This document shows, in pieces, positions 41,125-49,188 of a stretch of 64,000 nt of DNA (its first letter is position 1; the number at the start of each line of letters is the position of its first letter). The notes beneath the pieces are model-generated. The model ran no database searches. It saw only the letters and a list, made by a program, of their open reading frames with translations, and had not been told where the DNA came from. Origin of the DNA: Thalassobaculum_A sp040219215. GTDB lineage: Bacteria; Pseudomonadota; Alphaproteobacteria; Thalassobaculales; Thalassobaculaceae. The translations under genes and the position numbers were made by a program. The DNA lies in NCBI RefSeq assembly GCF_040219215.1, contig NZ_JAVJSX010000001.1:62001-126000 (forward strand), written 5' to 3'.

Positions 41125-42903
41125 ATGACCACCCCGGTCCTCGGCGTCGAGCGATCGGTTACGGGCAAGCGGTGGATTGCGCGCGGCGGCGCGGTGATCG
41201 AGGCTGAGCGCCTCGGTCTCGCGATTGCTCAGCGTCACGGGGTGCCGGAGATTGTCGGCCGCCTGATCGCCCAGCGCGGCATCGGGCTCGACGGGGTCGA
41301 GCGGTTCCTGGAGCCGACCCTGAAGGCCGAGTTGCCCGATCCGAGCGTGCTGAAGGACATGGATGTCGCGGCGGCACGGCTGAGCGATGCCGTGCAGGGC
41401 GGACAGCCGGTCGGGCTGTTCGCAGACTACGATGTCGATGGCGCCACCTCGGCGGCCCTGATGACCCGATATCTGAGGGCCGTCGGGGCAACATCGATCG
41501 TGCACATCCCGGACCGCATTGATGAAGGTTACGGCCCCAACCTGCCGGCGATTGAAGGCCTAGCCGGGCAGGGCGCCGGGGTTGTCGTGTGCCTCGACTG
41601 CGGAATCCTGGCGGTCGAGACCCTCGGTCAGGCCCGTGCGGCCGGAATCGACATGCTGGTGATCGATCACCACTTGGCCGGCCCCCAACTGCCGCCGGCG
41701 GTGGCGGTGGTGAATCCCAACCGGCTGGACGAATCCGGCGGGTACGGCCAACTGGCGGCGTGTGGCGTCACATTCCTTGTGCTGGTTGCATTGAACCGGG
41801 AGTTGCGGCGCCGTGGCTGGTTCCGGCAACGGCCGGAGCCGGATCTGCGGGTTCTGCTGGATCTCGTGGCGCTTGGCACCGTGTGCGACGTGGTGCCGCT
41901 TGCCGGGCTGAACAGAGCCTTTGTCGCGCAGGGCATCCGGGTGATGGCCGGGCGCGGGAACCCGGGCCTGGCGGCGCTTGGTGACATCGCCAAGCTGGAC
42001 CGGCGTCCGGACCCGTACCATCTCGGCTTCGTGCTCGGGCCGCGGATCAACGCGGGTGGACGGGTCGGGCGGGCGGATCTCGGAGCCCGGCTGTTGGCAA
42101 CCGATGATCCGGTGGAGGCGGCAACGCTGGCCGCCGAACTCGACCGCTACAACGGCGAGCGGCGGGCCATCGAGGCCGAGGTTCTCGAAGCCGCGATCGC
42201 CCAGGCTGAGACCCAGACCAACGCGGCCGCGCTGGTGGTGTTCGGAGAAGGCTGGCACCCGGGCGTCGTCGGCATCGTCGCGAGCCGGTTGAAGGATCGG
42301 TTTCATCGCCCGGCGTGTGTGATCGGTGTTGAGGATGGGGTCGGCAAGGGGTCCGGCCGTTCCGTGACGGGCGTCCAGTTGGGCGCGGCGGTGATCGCTG
42401 CGCAACAGGCCGGCGTGCTGATCAAAGGCGGTGGGCATGCCATGGCGGCCGGCTTTACCGTGGCGGCCGACCGCGTGGAGGCGTTTCAGGCGTTTCTCTG
42501 CGAGCGTGTCACCGCCGATCTGGCCGATGGCGACCGGACGGCAAGCCTGTCGATCGATGCCGCGCTGGCGCCGAGCGGAGCAACCGGAGATCTGGTTCGT
42601 ACGGTCGGCCGCATCGGGCCGTTCGGCACCGGAAACGCCGAACCGCGATTCGCGTTTCCGGCCGTGCGGGTGGTCGGAGCCGGCGTGGTCGGCGAGAACC
42701 ACGTCCGCTGCACGCTGATGGGATCCGACGGCGCCCGGGTCAAGGCAATCGCGTTCCGGGCGCTGGACGGTGACCTTGGCCAGGCCTTGCTCAAGGCCGG
42801 GGGCACGCCGTTTCATGTGGCCGGGCATCTCCGCGCCGACGACTTTCGGGGAGGCGATCAGGTCCAATTGATCGTCGATGACGCGGCGCCCGCAACTGGT
42901 TGA
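41125..42903 (+). CDS. recJ: single-stranded-DNA-specific exonuclease RecJ
   Basis: RecJ degrades single-stranded DNA 5' to 3' in repair and recombination. The 592-residue protein shows the DHH motifs: FADYDVDGATSAALMTRYL (motif I), CLDCGI, and VIDHHLAGP (motif III, here DHH), then the DHHA1 region GWHPGVVGIVASRLKDRF and the GSGRSVTGVQLG and KGGGHAMAAGFTV pieces. The C-terminal OB-fold is present. It starts ten bases after glpX, an alphaproteobacterial order seen with tRNA-Glu following. Confidence 0.95.
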   Translation: MTTPVLGVERSVTGKRWIARGGAVIEAERLGLAIAQRHGVPEIVGRLIAQRGIGLDGVERFLEPTLKAELPDPSVLKDMDVAAARLSDAVQGGQPVGLFADYDVDGATSAALMTRYLRAVGATSIVHIPDRIDEGYGPNLPAIEGLAGQGAGVVVCLDCGILAVETLGQARAAGIDMLVIDHHLAGPQLPPAVAVVNPNRLDESGGYGQLAACGVTFLVLVALNRELRRRGWFRQRPEPDLRVLLDLVALGTVCDVVPLAGLNRAFVAQGIRVMAGRGNPGLAALGDIAKLDRRPDPYHLGFVLGPRINAGGRVGRADLGARLLATDDPVEAATLAAELDRYNGERRAIEAEVLEAAIAQAETQTNAAALVVFGEGWHPGVVGIVASRLKDRFHRPACVIGVEDGVGKGSGRSVTGVQLGAAVIAAQQAGVLIKGGGHAMAAGFTVAADRVEAFQAFLCERVTADLADGDRTASLSIDAALAPSGATGDLVRTVGRIGPFGTGNAEPRFAFPAVRVVGAGVVGENHVRCTLMGSDGARVKAIAFRALDGDLGQALLKAGGTPFHVAGHLRADDFRGGDQVQLIVDDAAPATG

Positions 42904-42965
42904 TCAACGCCGTCGTTGTGGGGTTGATTTCCAGCCGTCTCGGGGGTACATCCCCCTGCCGACGA

Positions 42966-43041
<76 letters not shown>

Positions 43042-43114
43042 TTTCCCTGCAGCAATCTTGACCAGAGGGTCGGCTGGCGCGCACCCTTAGGAAATGGTGC
43101 GTTCGGAGGGATCT

Positions 43115-44572
43115 ATGTCCATCGGACACGACAGTGAGTTGGCGGCGCATCGCTATTGCGGCTGTGCGGGTTGCGGCGCTGGTGGTGCGGGGGCGTTCCA
43201 GGCAGAGGGTCGTCAGGCCCTGACCTCTTCCGAATCCTCGGGCGACGGAACAATCGACGCGCTGGTCGCCGGATCGTCCTCGAAGTGGGGGCCGATCGGC
43301 CTGATGGGGCAGTCGGTGACCGTCACCTACTCGTTCCTGACCAGCAATCCGTCGTACAACTCGACCGCCTCGAACTTCCAGGAATTCAACGTCACCATGA
43401 AGTCGGCGGCGCGGCTTGCCCTGGCCGAATGGTCGTCGGCCGCCAATATCACCTTCGTTGAGGTTTCGGACGCCGGTGGTGGCGGGACGCTGCGTTTCGG
43501 CAGCGAGGCGATGTCCGATTTTGCGGGCTATGCGTACTACCCGAGCACCAGCGCCATCGGCGGCGATATCTGGATCAGCAATTCCTTTGCCTACAACACT
43601 GCGCCGGTCGTCGGAAACTACGGTTACCTGACGTACATGCACGAGATCGGGCACGCCATCGGGTTGAAGCATCCGGGCGACTACGGCAACAGCACCGGAC
43701 CGTTCCTGCCAGCATCGGTCGACAATACCGACAACACGGTGATGTCCTACACGACCGGCAGCGTCGTCTATCCGACGTCTCTCGGATCCTACGACATTCT
43801 GGCCGCGCGCTATCTCTACGGCTTCTCGGGCACCGGGACGATCGGCAACGTGACGTTCGGGGCGGACACCGCAGAGACGTTCACCGGCGATAGTGGCGTT
43901 CAGTACGTTCACGGCCGCGACGGTGCGGACTACATTGCGGTTCTGGGCGGCAATGACGGGGTCGCCGCCGGTTCGGGCGTCGATACCGTTCTGGGTGGCG
44001 ACGGGGCTGACCTGATCTACGGCAACATCGGATCCGATCTGCTGAGTGGCGGATCGGGCAACGACACGATCTTTGGTGGCCAGAACGATGGTCCCGAGAG
44101 TACCGGCAGCGATGGCGTGCCGAAGTTCCGCAGTGGTATTGAGACCATCGACGGCGGATCGGGAAACGATGTCCTGTACGGCAATTATGGTTCGGACCTG
44201 ATCCTGGGTGGCAGCGGCAGCGACCTGATCTACGCCGGTCAGGACGAAGACACTGTGAGCGGTGAATCCGGCAATGACACGATATACGGCAACAAGGGGC
44301 ACGATCTCCTGATCGGCGGCGACGGCTTTGACCGGTTCATCTTCGGTAGCGGCAGTGGCAACGACACGATCTCCGACTTCACCTATTTCACCGATTATCT
44401 GGTGATCCAAAGCAATGTGAATGGGTCGGGGATTACCAGCTTCTCCGACGTGACGTCACGGGCTACCCAGGTCGGCAGCGACGTGGTGATCGATCTCGGA
44501 AGCGGCAACACCATCACGCTGTCGAACTACTCGACCAGCAGCTTGGTCAGCGTGGACGTCCTGATCGTCTGA
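43115..44572 (+). CDS. serralysin-like secreted RTX metalloprotease (M10)
   Basis: The 485-residue protein has the zinc protease motif HEIGHAIGLKH (176-186) and a Met-turn VMSY (209-212), diagnostic for serralysins. Glycine-rich Ca-binding RTX repeats cover about residues 255-430, and a hydrophobic C-terminal tail (...SLVSVDVLIV) fits type I secretion. There is no Sec signal. Three Cys in YCGCAGC at residues 14-20 are unusual for this Cys-poor family. GGAGGG at 43105-43110 sets the ATG at 43115. The cognate type I secretion genes are absent from the window. It lies exactly between two tRNA-Glu genes. Confidence 0.92.
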   Translation: MSIGHDSELAAHRYCGCAGCGAGGAGAFQAEGRQALTSSESSGDGTIDALVAGSSSKWGPIGLMGQSVTVTYSFLTSNPSYNSTASNFQEFNVTMKSAARLALAEWSSAANITFVEVSDAGGGGTLRFGSEAMSDFAGYAYYPSTSAIGGDIWISNSFAYNTAPVVGNYGYLTYMHEIGHAIGLKHPGDYGNSTGPFLPASVDNTDNTVMSYTTGSVVYPTSLGSYDILAARYLYGFSGTGTIGNVTFGADTAETFTGDSGVQYVHGRDGADYIAVLGGNDGVAAGSGVDTVLGGDGADLIYGNIGSDLLSGGSGNDTIFGGQNDGPESTGSDGVPKFRSGIETIDGGSGNDVLYGNYGSDLILGGSGSDLIYAGQDEDTVSGESGNDTIYGNKGHDLLIGGDGFDRFIFGSGSGNDTISDFTYFTDYLVIQSNVNGSGITSFSDVTSRATQVGSDVVIDLGSGNTITLSNYSTSSLVSVDVLIV

Positions 44573-44636
44573 GAGTACTCCTGTTCGGGCTCTTGCATTC
44601 CAACGGGAGGCTTGCTATCTGACGCCTCTCGCCGAC

Positions 44637-44712
44637 GACCCCTTCGTCTAGAGGCCTAGGACACCGCCCTCTCACGGCGGCAACACGGGTTCGAATCCCG
44701 TAGGGGTCGCCA
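44637..44712 (+). tRNA. tRNA-Glu (anticodon CTC)
   Basis: Cloverleaf with acceptor GACCCCT/AGGGGTC and encoded CCA; the anticodon arm CCGCC-CTCTCAC-GGCGG gives CTC (Glu, GAG). It differs from the upstream tRNA-Glu(TTC) at only two positions: the wobble base of the anticodon and one variable-loop base. It is likely a tandem duplicate. Confidence 0.97.
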
Positions 44713-44908
44713 ACTCTTTCTGTGAGTTGGCTGGCTGTGTCAGGCGCAGTTCCAGAGAATCCAAGCAATATTCGGGTCTGAGCTGGTTCCGTCGAGTCCG
44801 GTTGAAGAGCCCGTTTGTCGGTCGTCGGGTGAGCAGGTCACGCGGATCCGATGTGTCGGCGCGACCGGCTGGATGCTCGCCGACCTGATGCACAGGTTGA
44901 CCTGCCGG

Positions 44909-45238
44909 TCACACCGGGTTCAGGAGCGAAAGGACCTCGGAGCAGTTGTCCGGCCGACCATCGCAGCAATCCGCCAGCAAGAACCCTACGAGATGGTTCA
45001 CGACCTCGAGATCGGCAAAGTAATGGATCTCCCGCTGATGCCGGGTGGCTCGCAGCAGACCTGACCGTTTTAGAACCCCAAGATGGCCGGAGAGGGTGGA
45101 CGCCACGATGTTGAGCCTCCGCGAGATCTCACCGACCTGGAGACCGTCGGGACCGGCGCGGACGAGCAATCGGAAGATCGACATGCGCGACGGCTGTGCC
45201 AATGCGGCAAACGCCTCAATTGCTTTGTCCTGTTCCAT
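44909..45238 (-). CDS. ArsR/SmtB family transcriptional repressor
   Basis: The 109-residue winged-helix protein has the ArsR recognition helix VASTLSGHLGVLKRSGLL near 45-62. The classical ELCVCDL metal motif is absent; instead Cys91, Cys92 and Cys99 near the C-terminus (CCDGRPDNC) form the kind of As(III) site seen in alphaproteobacterial ars regulators. It probably represses itself and the divergent PLP enzyme and aquaporin genes. The inducer is inferred, not shown. No good terminator separates it from the tRNA downstream. Confidence 0.85.
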   Translation of the reverse strand: MEQDKAIEAFAALAQPSRMSIFRLLVRAGPDGLQVGEISRRLNIVASTLSGHLGVLKRSGLLRATRHQREIHYFADLEVVNHLVGFLLADCCDGRPDNCSEVLSLLNPV

Positions 45239-45477
45239 AATTCGTTAATGCCCGAACTATCGAATCTTGACAAGGCTCGCTGCGCTCGATAGGGATTTCG
45301 ATAATTCGGAAATTACCGAAGCATTGTCGGATCGAGGAGTTGGGCACCCATCCACCCATCTAGCCGCTGGGGGCAGTGTGCTTTCTCCACGACGGCAGAA
45401 TGCTCTGCAGATGGTCTGTGGGGCAGGCTTGGTCGGGTGACGCGGTGTTCCGGATCATCGCAGATGATGGACGTGCA
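45239..45477. promoter_or_regulatory. divergent arsR/dehydratase promoter with paired TTCG-N8-CGAA sites
   Basis: Two 16-base dyads of the form TTCG-N8-CGAA lie at 45241-45256 and 45305-45320; the second is perfect for five bases on each arm (TTCGG/CCGAA). A TTGACA hexamer (45267-45272) could be a -35 box. Their position between divergent genes makes them good ArsR operator candidates. Confidence 0.55.
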
Positions 45478-46473
45478 ATGCCTGCCACCGAGTTCCCTAT
45501 TTCCCTGAATGATGTTCGAGCCGCGGCAAGAGCCTTGAATGGCACTGTCGTTCGCACCCCACTGCTCGAGAATGCCGACGTCAATGCGTCGCTCGGTGGC
45601 AGGCTGCTGATCAAGGCCGAATGCGCCCAGCGAACCGGTGCGTTCAAGATCCGCGGCGCCTATTGGCGGATCCTGAACATGACCGCTGAAGAACGCGCGC
45701 TTGGTGCGATCACCTACTCCTCGGGCAACCATGCGCTGGGGGTGTCGCAAGCGGCGCGGATCCTCGGTTCGACTGCGCTGATCGTGATGCCCGACGATGC
45801 GCCCGCGGCCAAGATGGCCGCCGTGCGGTCGCTGGGGGCCGAGATCGCGACCTTCGACCGGGATCGGGAAAACTATGACGACGTCGTCGAACGCCTCAGG
45901 CAGGAGACGGGACGCGTCCATGTCCCGCCAAGTGCGCATCCGCAGGTGTTGTCCGGCGCAGGAACGGTTGCCTTGGAGATCTTCGAACAGGCTGAAGCGC
46001 TCGGTGCGCGCATCGATGCGGTTCTGACGCCGTGTGGCGGTGGCGGGTTGACCGCTTCCACCGCGATCGTCGCGCGAGAGACTTCTCCGGGGACCCAGGT
46101 TTACGCAGTCGAGCCCGAGCTTTTCGACGATACCCGCCGATCCCTGTTGGCTGGCCAGCGGGTGCCAAATCCAATTGGGCTCCGCACGATCTGTGATGCG
46201 ATCATGACGCCGATCCCGAATACCGTCACCTTTCCGATCAACCAAGCGCTCCTCGCGGGCGGCTTGACGGCGAGTGACGCCGATGTGGCCGCAGCGATGC
46301 GCTTTGCCTTCGAGCACTACAAGATCGTCGTCGAACCGGGGGCCGCCGTGGGTATCGCCGCGGTGCTGAACGGGCAGATCGATATCTCGGGTAGAACGGT
46401 CGCAACCGTTGTCACGGGAGGGAACGTCGACCTCGACCGCTTCTGCTCCCTGACCCACCAGATCACCAGCTAA
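45478..46473 (+). CDS. threonine/serine dehydratase-like PLP enzyme
   Basis: The 331-residue fold-type II PLP protein has the lysine motif GAFKIRGAY (Lys57), the Asn loop SSGNHALGVSQAA near 86, and the phosphate-binding GGGG loop near 180, as in IlvA/TdcB-type dehydratases and serine racemases. No regulatory C-terminal domain is present. It would deaminate threonine or serine to a 2-oxo acid, or racemise serine. The ATG at 45478 was chosen by homology; its ribosome site is weak. It is transcribed away from arsR, and the aquaporin gene follows within ten bases. Confidence 0.82.
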   Translation: MPATEFPISLNDVRAAARALNGTVVRTPLLENADVNASLGGRLLIKAECAQRTGAFKIRGAYWRILNMTAEERALGAITYSSGNHALGVSQAARILGSTALIVMPDDAPAAKMAAVRSLGAEIATFDRDRENYDDVVERLRQETGRVHVPPSAHPQVLSGAGTVALEIFEQAEALGARIDAVLTPCGGGGLTASTAIVARETSPGTQVYAVEPELFDDTRRSLLAGQRVPNPIGLRTICDAIMTPIPNTVTFPINQALLAGGLTASDADVAAAMRFAFEHYKIVVEPGAAVGIAAVLNGQIDISGRTVATVVTGGNVDLDRFCSLTHQITS

Positions 46474-46482
46474 GTGAGACAC

Positions 46483-47148
46483 ATGCTCCGGAAACTTATC
46501 GCGGAATGGCTTGGAACGTTCTCGCTTTTGGCAACCGTCGTGGGATCCGGCATCATGGCCGAGCGGCTTGCCGGTGGAAACGTGGCCGTTGCCCTTCTCG
46601 GCAACACCATCCCCACCGGCGCGATCCTTGTGGTTCTGATCACCGTCTTCGGGCCGATCTCGGGAGCGCATTTCAATCCGGCCGTGACCCTCTGTTTCCT
46701 TCTGCGCAGAGAAATCGAGGCCCGGGCGGCCAGCCTGTTCGTTCTGGCGCAGATTTCGGGCGGAATCGTGGGCGTCTTCGCTGCCCACATCATGTTTGGC
46801 AATCCGCTGATTGACCCCTCGAGCACCGATCGCACCGGACTCGGGCAGTGGGTGGGAGAGTTTGTCGCGACATTCGGACTGGTCGGCACCATCCTCACCT
46901 GTCTGCGGGCACGTCCGGACTTCATTCCGGTCGCGGTTGGGCTCTACATCACCGCAGCCTATTGGTTCACGTCGTCGACCTCCTTCGCCAACCCGGCCGT
47001 CACCATCGGACGAGCGTTCTCCAACACATTCGCAGGGATCAACCCGGCCGATGTTGCCGCATTCGTCGGGGTGCAATTGGTCGCGGCTGTCCTTGCCACG
47101 GTCTTCTTCGGCTGGTTCCTGAAAGATGATGCGACGGACCCGGCTTGA
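46483..47148 (+). CDS. MIP family aquaglyceroporin (AqpS-like)
   Basis: The 221-residue six-helix channel has both NPA motifs, GAHFNPAVT near 66 and FANPAVTIGR near 165, and the start ERLAGGNVAVALLGNT typical of AqpS channels in arsenic operons, which conduct As(III) or methylarsenicals. The ATG at 46483 is used; a GTG at 46474 directly after the dehydratase stop is an alternative. The ArsR neighbour supports an arsenic link, while the usual arsC, arsB or arsH genes are missing here. Confidence 0.87.
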   Translation: MLRKLIAEWLGTFSLLATVVGSGIMAERLAGGNVAVALLGNTIPTGAILVVLITVFGPISGAHFNPAVTLCFLLRREIEARAASLFVLAQISGGIVGVFAAHIMFGNPLIDPSSTDRTGLGQWVGEFVATFGLVGTILTCLRARPDFIPVAVGLYITAAYWFTSSTSFANPAVTIGRAFSNTFAGINPADVAAFVGVQLVAAVLATVFFGWFLKDDATDPA

Positions 47149-47327
47149 CCAAAGCGGCTTGGGAACTGCATTGCTGAAGTGACGCGGTAGAGGCTGGGCC
47201 GTGGCCGCCGGTCGCTGAAAGGCGCAAGGGTGGCCAAGCGCACCGCGCGACATCTCGAGAGCCCCGACTGGTTTACCAGCCACCGTCCGCGTCGCATGAT
47301 GCAGGGCTTTGGGTTGGGAACGCTGCC

Positions 47328-48281
47328 ATGGTCGACGACACCCTGCATGTGGAACTTGAGGCGCCCGATATTGCTGCGTGGAAGACCGGCAATGTCGGGA
47401 TCGACTATGTCCACCATCTGGACAGCGGTGTGCCTGGGCCGGATGCCATGATCAATGCGGTGATCCACGGCAACGAGCTGTGCGGCGCCATTGCGCTCGA
47501 TACGTTGCTGCGGGCCGGTGTCCGCCCGACCCGCGGCCGCCTGACGCTGTGCTTCGTCAATCCGGCTGCCTACGCCCGTTTCGATCCGGCCGAACCGACA
47601 CGTTCGCGATTCGTCGACGAGGACATGAACCGGGTGTGGACGGCCGATCGGCTGGATGGTCCCGACATGTCGGTAGAACTGCGGCGGGCCCGTGAACTGC
47701 GTCCGCTCTACGACAAGGTCGATCGGCTGCTCGACATTCACTCGATGGGAACCTACTCGGCGCCGATCCTGTTGATCCACGGCCTGGAGAAAGAGCGGCG
47801 CTTCGCCCGCGACATGCGGGTTCCGGCGACGGTCGCCGGCGGCTCTGGGCATGTGGAAGGGCGGCGACTGATTGAGTACGCGCCGTTCAATGATCCGGCC
47901 AGCGACAAGATCGCGGTCCTGGTGGAATGCGGACATCATTGGGCCAAGGCATCCGCGGTCGTCGCGCTGGATACCGCGCTGTACTTCCTGAAGGCGTTGG
48001 ACATGGTGTCACCGGAGTTCTTCGACGCTCATGTATGCGATCGGACGCCGGCGCCGCAGACCATTCTCGAGGTGACGGATGGCCATACCATTCGCTCTGA
48101 TGACTTTTATTTTTCGAGTAAATTTAATGGCTTGGAAGAGTTTCCTAAAGCGGGGCAGGTGATCGCCGTCGATGGTGGCGAGGAACTGTGCACCCCGTAC
48201 GACGGCTGCATCCTGGTAATGCCGAACCATCGCGCGATGCGTGGCCAGCGCGCGTTCCGGCTGGCCCGGCGCGTCGGGTAA
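47328..48281 (+). CDS. succinylglutamate desuccinylase/aspartoacylase family protein
   Basis: The 317-residue protein has the zinc carboxypeptidase-like motif VIHGNELCG (His47, Glu50) near the N-terminus and a second ligand in LLDIHSMG near 137-143, as in the AstE/aspartoacylase family. A late EYAPFNDPASDKIAVLVECGHH segment gives the catalytic Glu. It removes an acyl group from an amino acid amine; the substrate is unknown. Codons around 48095-48145 are markedly AT-rich compared with the rest of the gene. Confidence 0.83.
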   Translation: MVDDTLHVELEAPDIAAWKTGNVGIDYVHHLDSGVPGPDAMINAVIHGNELCGAIALDTLLRAGVRPTRGRLTLCFVNPAAYARFDPAEPTRSRFVDEDMNRVWTADRLDGPDMSVELRRARELRPLYDKVDRLLDIHSMGTYSAPILLIHGLEKERRFARDMRVPATVAGGSGHVEGRRLIEYAPFNDPASDKIAVLVECGHHWAKASAVVALDTALYFLKALDMVSPEFFDAHVCDRTPAPQTILEVTDGHTIRSDDFYFSSKFNGLEEFPKAGQVIAVDGGEELCTPYDGCILVMPNHRAMRGQRAFRLARRVG

Positions 48282-48422
48282 TCCTGACCATCTCGGTACC
48301 TTGCGATTTGCATTGATAGCCATGCAGTGAACGCAGGTCGGACCCGATGCGGCGGCGCTGGTGGCGGATCAACCGACGCCCTACATGCGGGCACCGTTCA
48401 CCGGATGTTGCAGGAGGCAACC

Positions 48423-48572
48423 ATGCCACAGACTGTCTCGCGCAATGCCGTGCGCGATCCCGGCGCTGCCATGACCCTTGCGCAAAGCGAAATTCTGGCC
48501 CCGGTCGTTCTCGCCGTCGCGTCGTTCCTGGCGTCAGCCATCGGACGTATTGTTCGATTGGTCGCGCGCTAA
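48423..48572 (+). CDS. small hydrophobic protein
   Basis: The 49-residue product is preceded by an excellent ribosome site (AGGAGG at 48412-48417) and has one hydrophobic helix, EILAPVVLAVASFLASAIG near residues 24-42, flanked by Arg. It resembles a small single-pass membrane protein. I see no close match. It ends at a hairpin between convergent genes. Confidence 0.5.
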   Translation: MPQTVSRNAVRDPGAAMTLAQSEILAPVVLAVASFLASAIGRIVRLVAR

Positions 48573-48591
48573 CCGATCCCTTCGGGTCGGT
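48572..48591. terminator. short hairpin between convergent genes
   Basis: ACCGA(T)CCC and GGGTCGGT can pair with one bulged base around a TTC loop right at the small-protein stop. There is no U-run, so this is a weak terminator candidate. Confidence 0.35.
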
Positions 48592-48609
48592 GCTCCGATT
48601 CAGACGGCT

Positions 48610-49188
48610 CTAGGGAACGACCCATACAGCCTGTCGTTCTCCGTCCCGTGACCAGTGGATGCGGGCACGGCGATGACCGTCCGGGCCGAGCCACAGCCAA
48701 TCCCATCGCTCCCATCGGATATTGATGACCGAGAACACGTCACGGCGGTCTGCGTCCGGCGGCGCCGGCGCCGTGGGGTCGATCGGCGTGCCGGGCGCGG
48801 CGGCTGACTGGTAGATCAGTCGCGCTTCGGGACGCAGTGCCGCCCACGCGGAGTCGACTGCTTCAGCGTCGGTCAGGAGTTGGGCCCGTCCGGCGACGCG
48901 GAGCTGTTGGTTCACGGATGGATCCCAGAAGCCAAGTTCAACCGCCGGGCGGTCGATGAGCTGGGCCACCTTGTCGGAGCGTCGGTCGGTGTAAATCCGA
49001 ACCCACCCGGCGGCACGGTCCACTGCCCTGATCACGACTGTGCGCAGTGTCGGCGTCACGCTACCGCCGATCGTGGCCAGCATCGGCGTCCGCCACGGGG
49101 CCGAATAGTCCGACACGGCGGCGGCCAGGCGCGCCTGGATGTGATCGATTAATTCGTCCAGCTGTTCGGGTGGCGGCAAGTTGGTCAT
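48610..49188 (-). CDS. pyridoxamine 5'-phosphate oxidase-like FMN-binding protein
   Basis: The 192-residue protein has the split-barrel flavin fold of the Alr4036/PNPOx-2 group: PMLATIGGSVTPTLRTVVIR near 35-54, IYTDRRSDKVAQL near 65-77 and a C-terminal RRARIHWSRDGE. It probably binds FMN and reduces a small substrate; it is not the essential PdxH, whose C-terminal motif is missing. It starts within the stop of the MFS gene (ATGA, 49185-49188). Confidence 0.8.
   Translation of the reverse strand: MTNLPPPEQLDELIDHIQARLAAAVSDYSAPWRTPMLATIGGSVTPTLRTVVIRAVDRAAGWVRIYTDRRSDKVAQLIDRPAVELGFWDPSVNQQLRVAGRAQLLTDAEAVDSAWAALRPEARLIYQSAAAPGTPIDPTAPAPPDADRRDVFSVINIRWERWDWLWLGPDGHRRARIHWSRDGERQAVWVVP

Noticed and set aside
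44672..44893. Minus-strand frame ending LATPTGFEPVLPP over the second tRNA
   Set aside because: Another known tRNA-antisense artefact, with no ribosome site or domain.
45313..47283. 656-residue minus-strand open frame opposite the dehydratase and aquaporin genes
   Set aside because: No recognisable domain, highly charged composition, and the opposite strand carries two clear enzymes/channels with NPA and PLP motifs.
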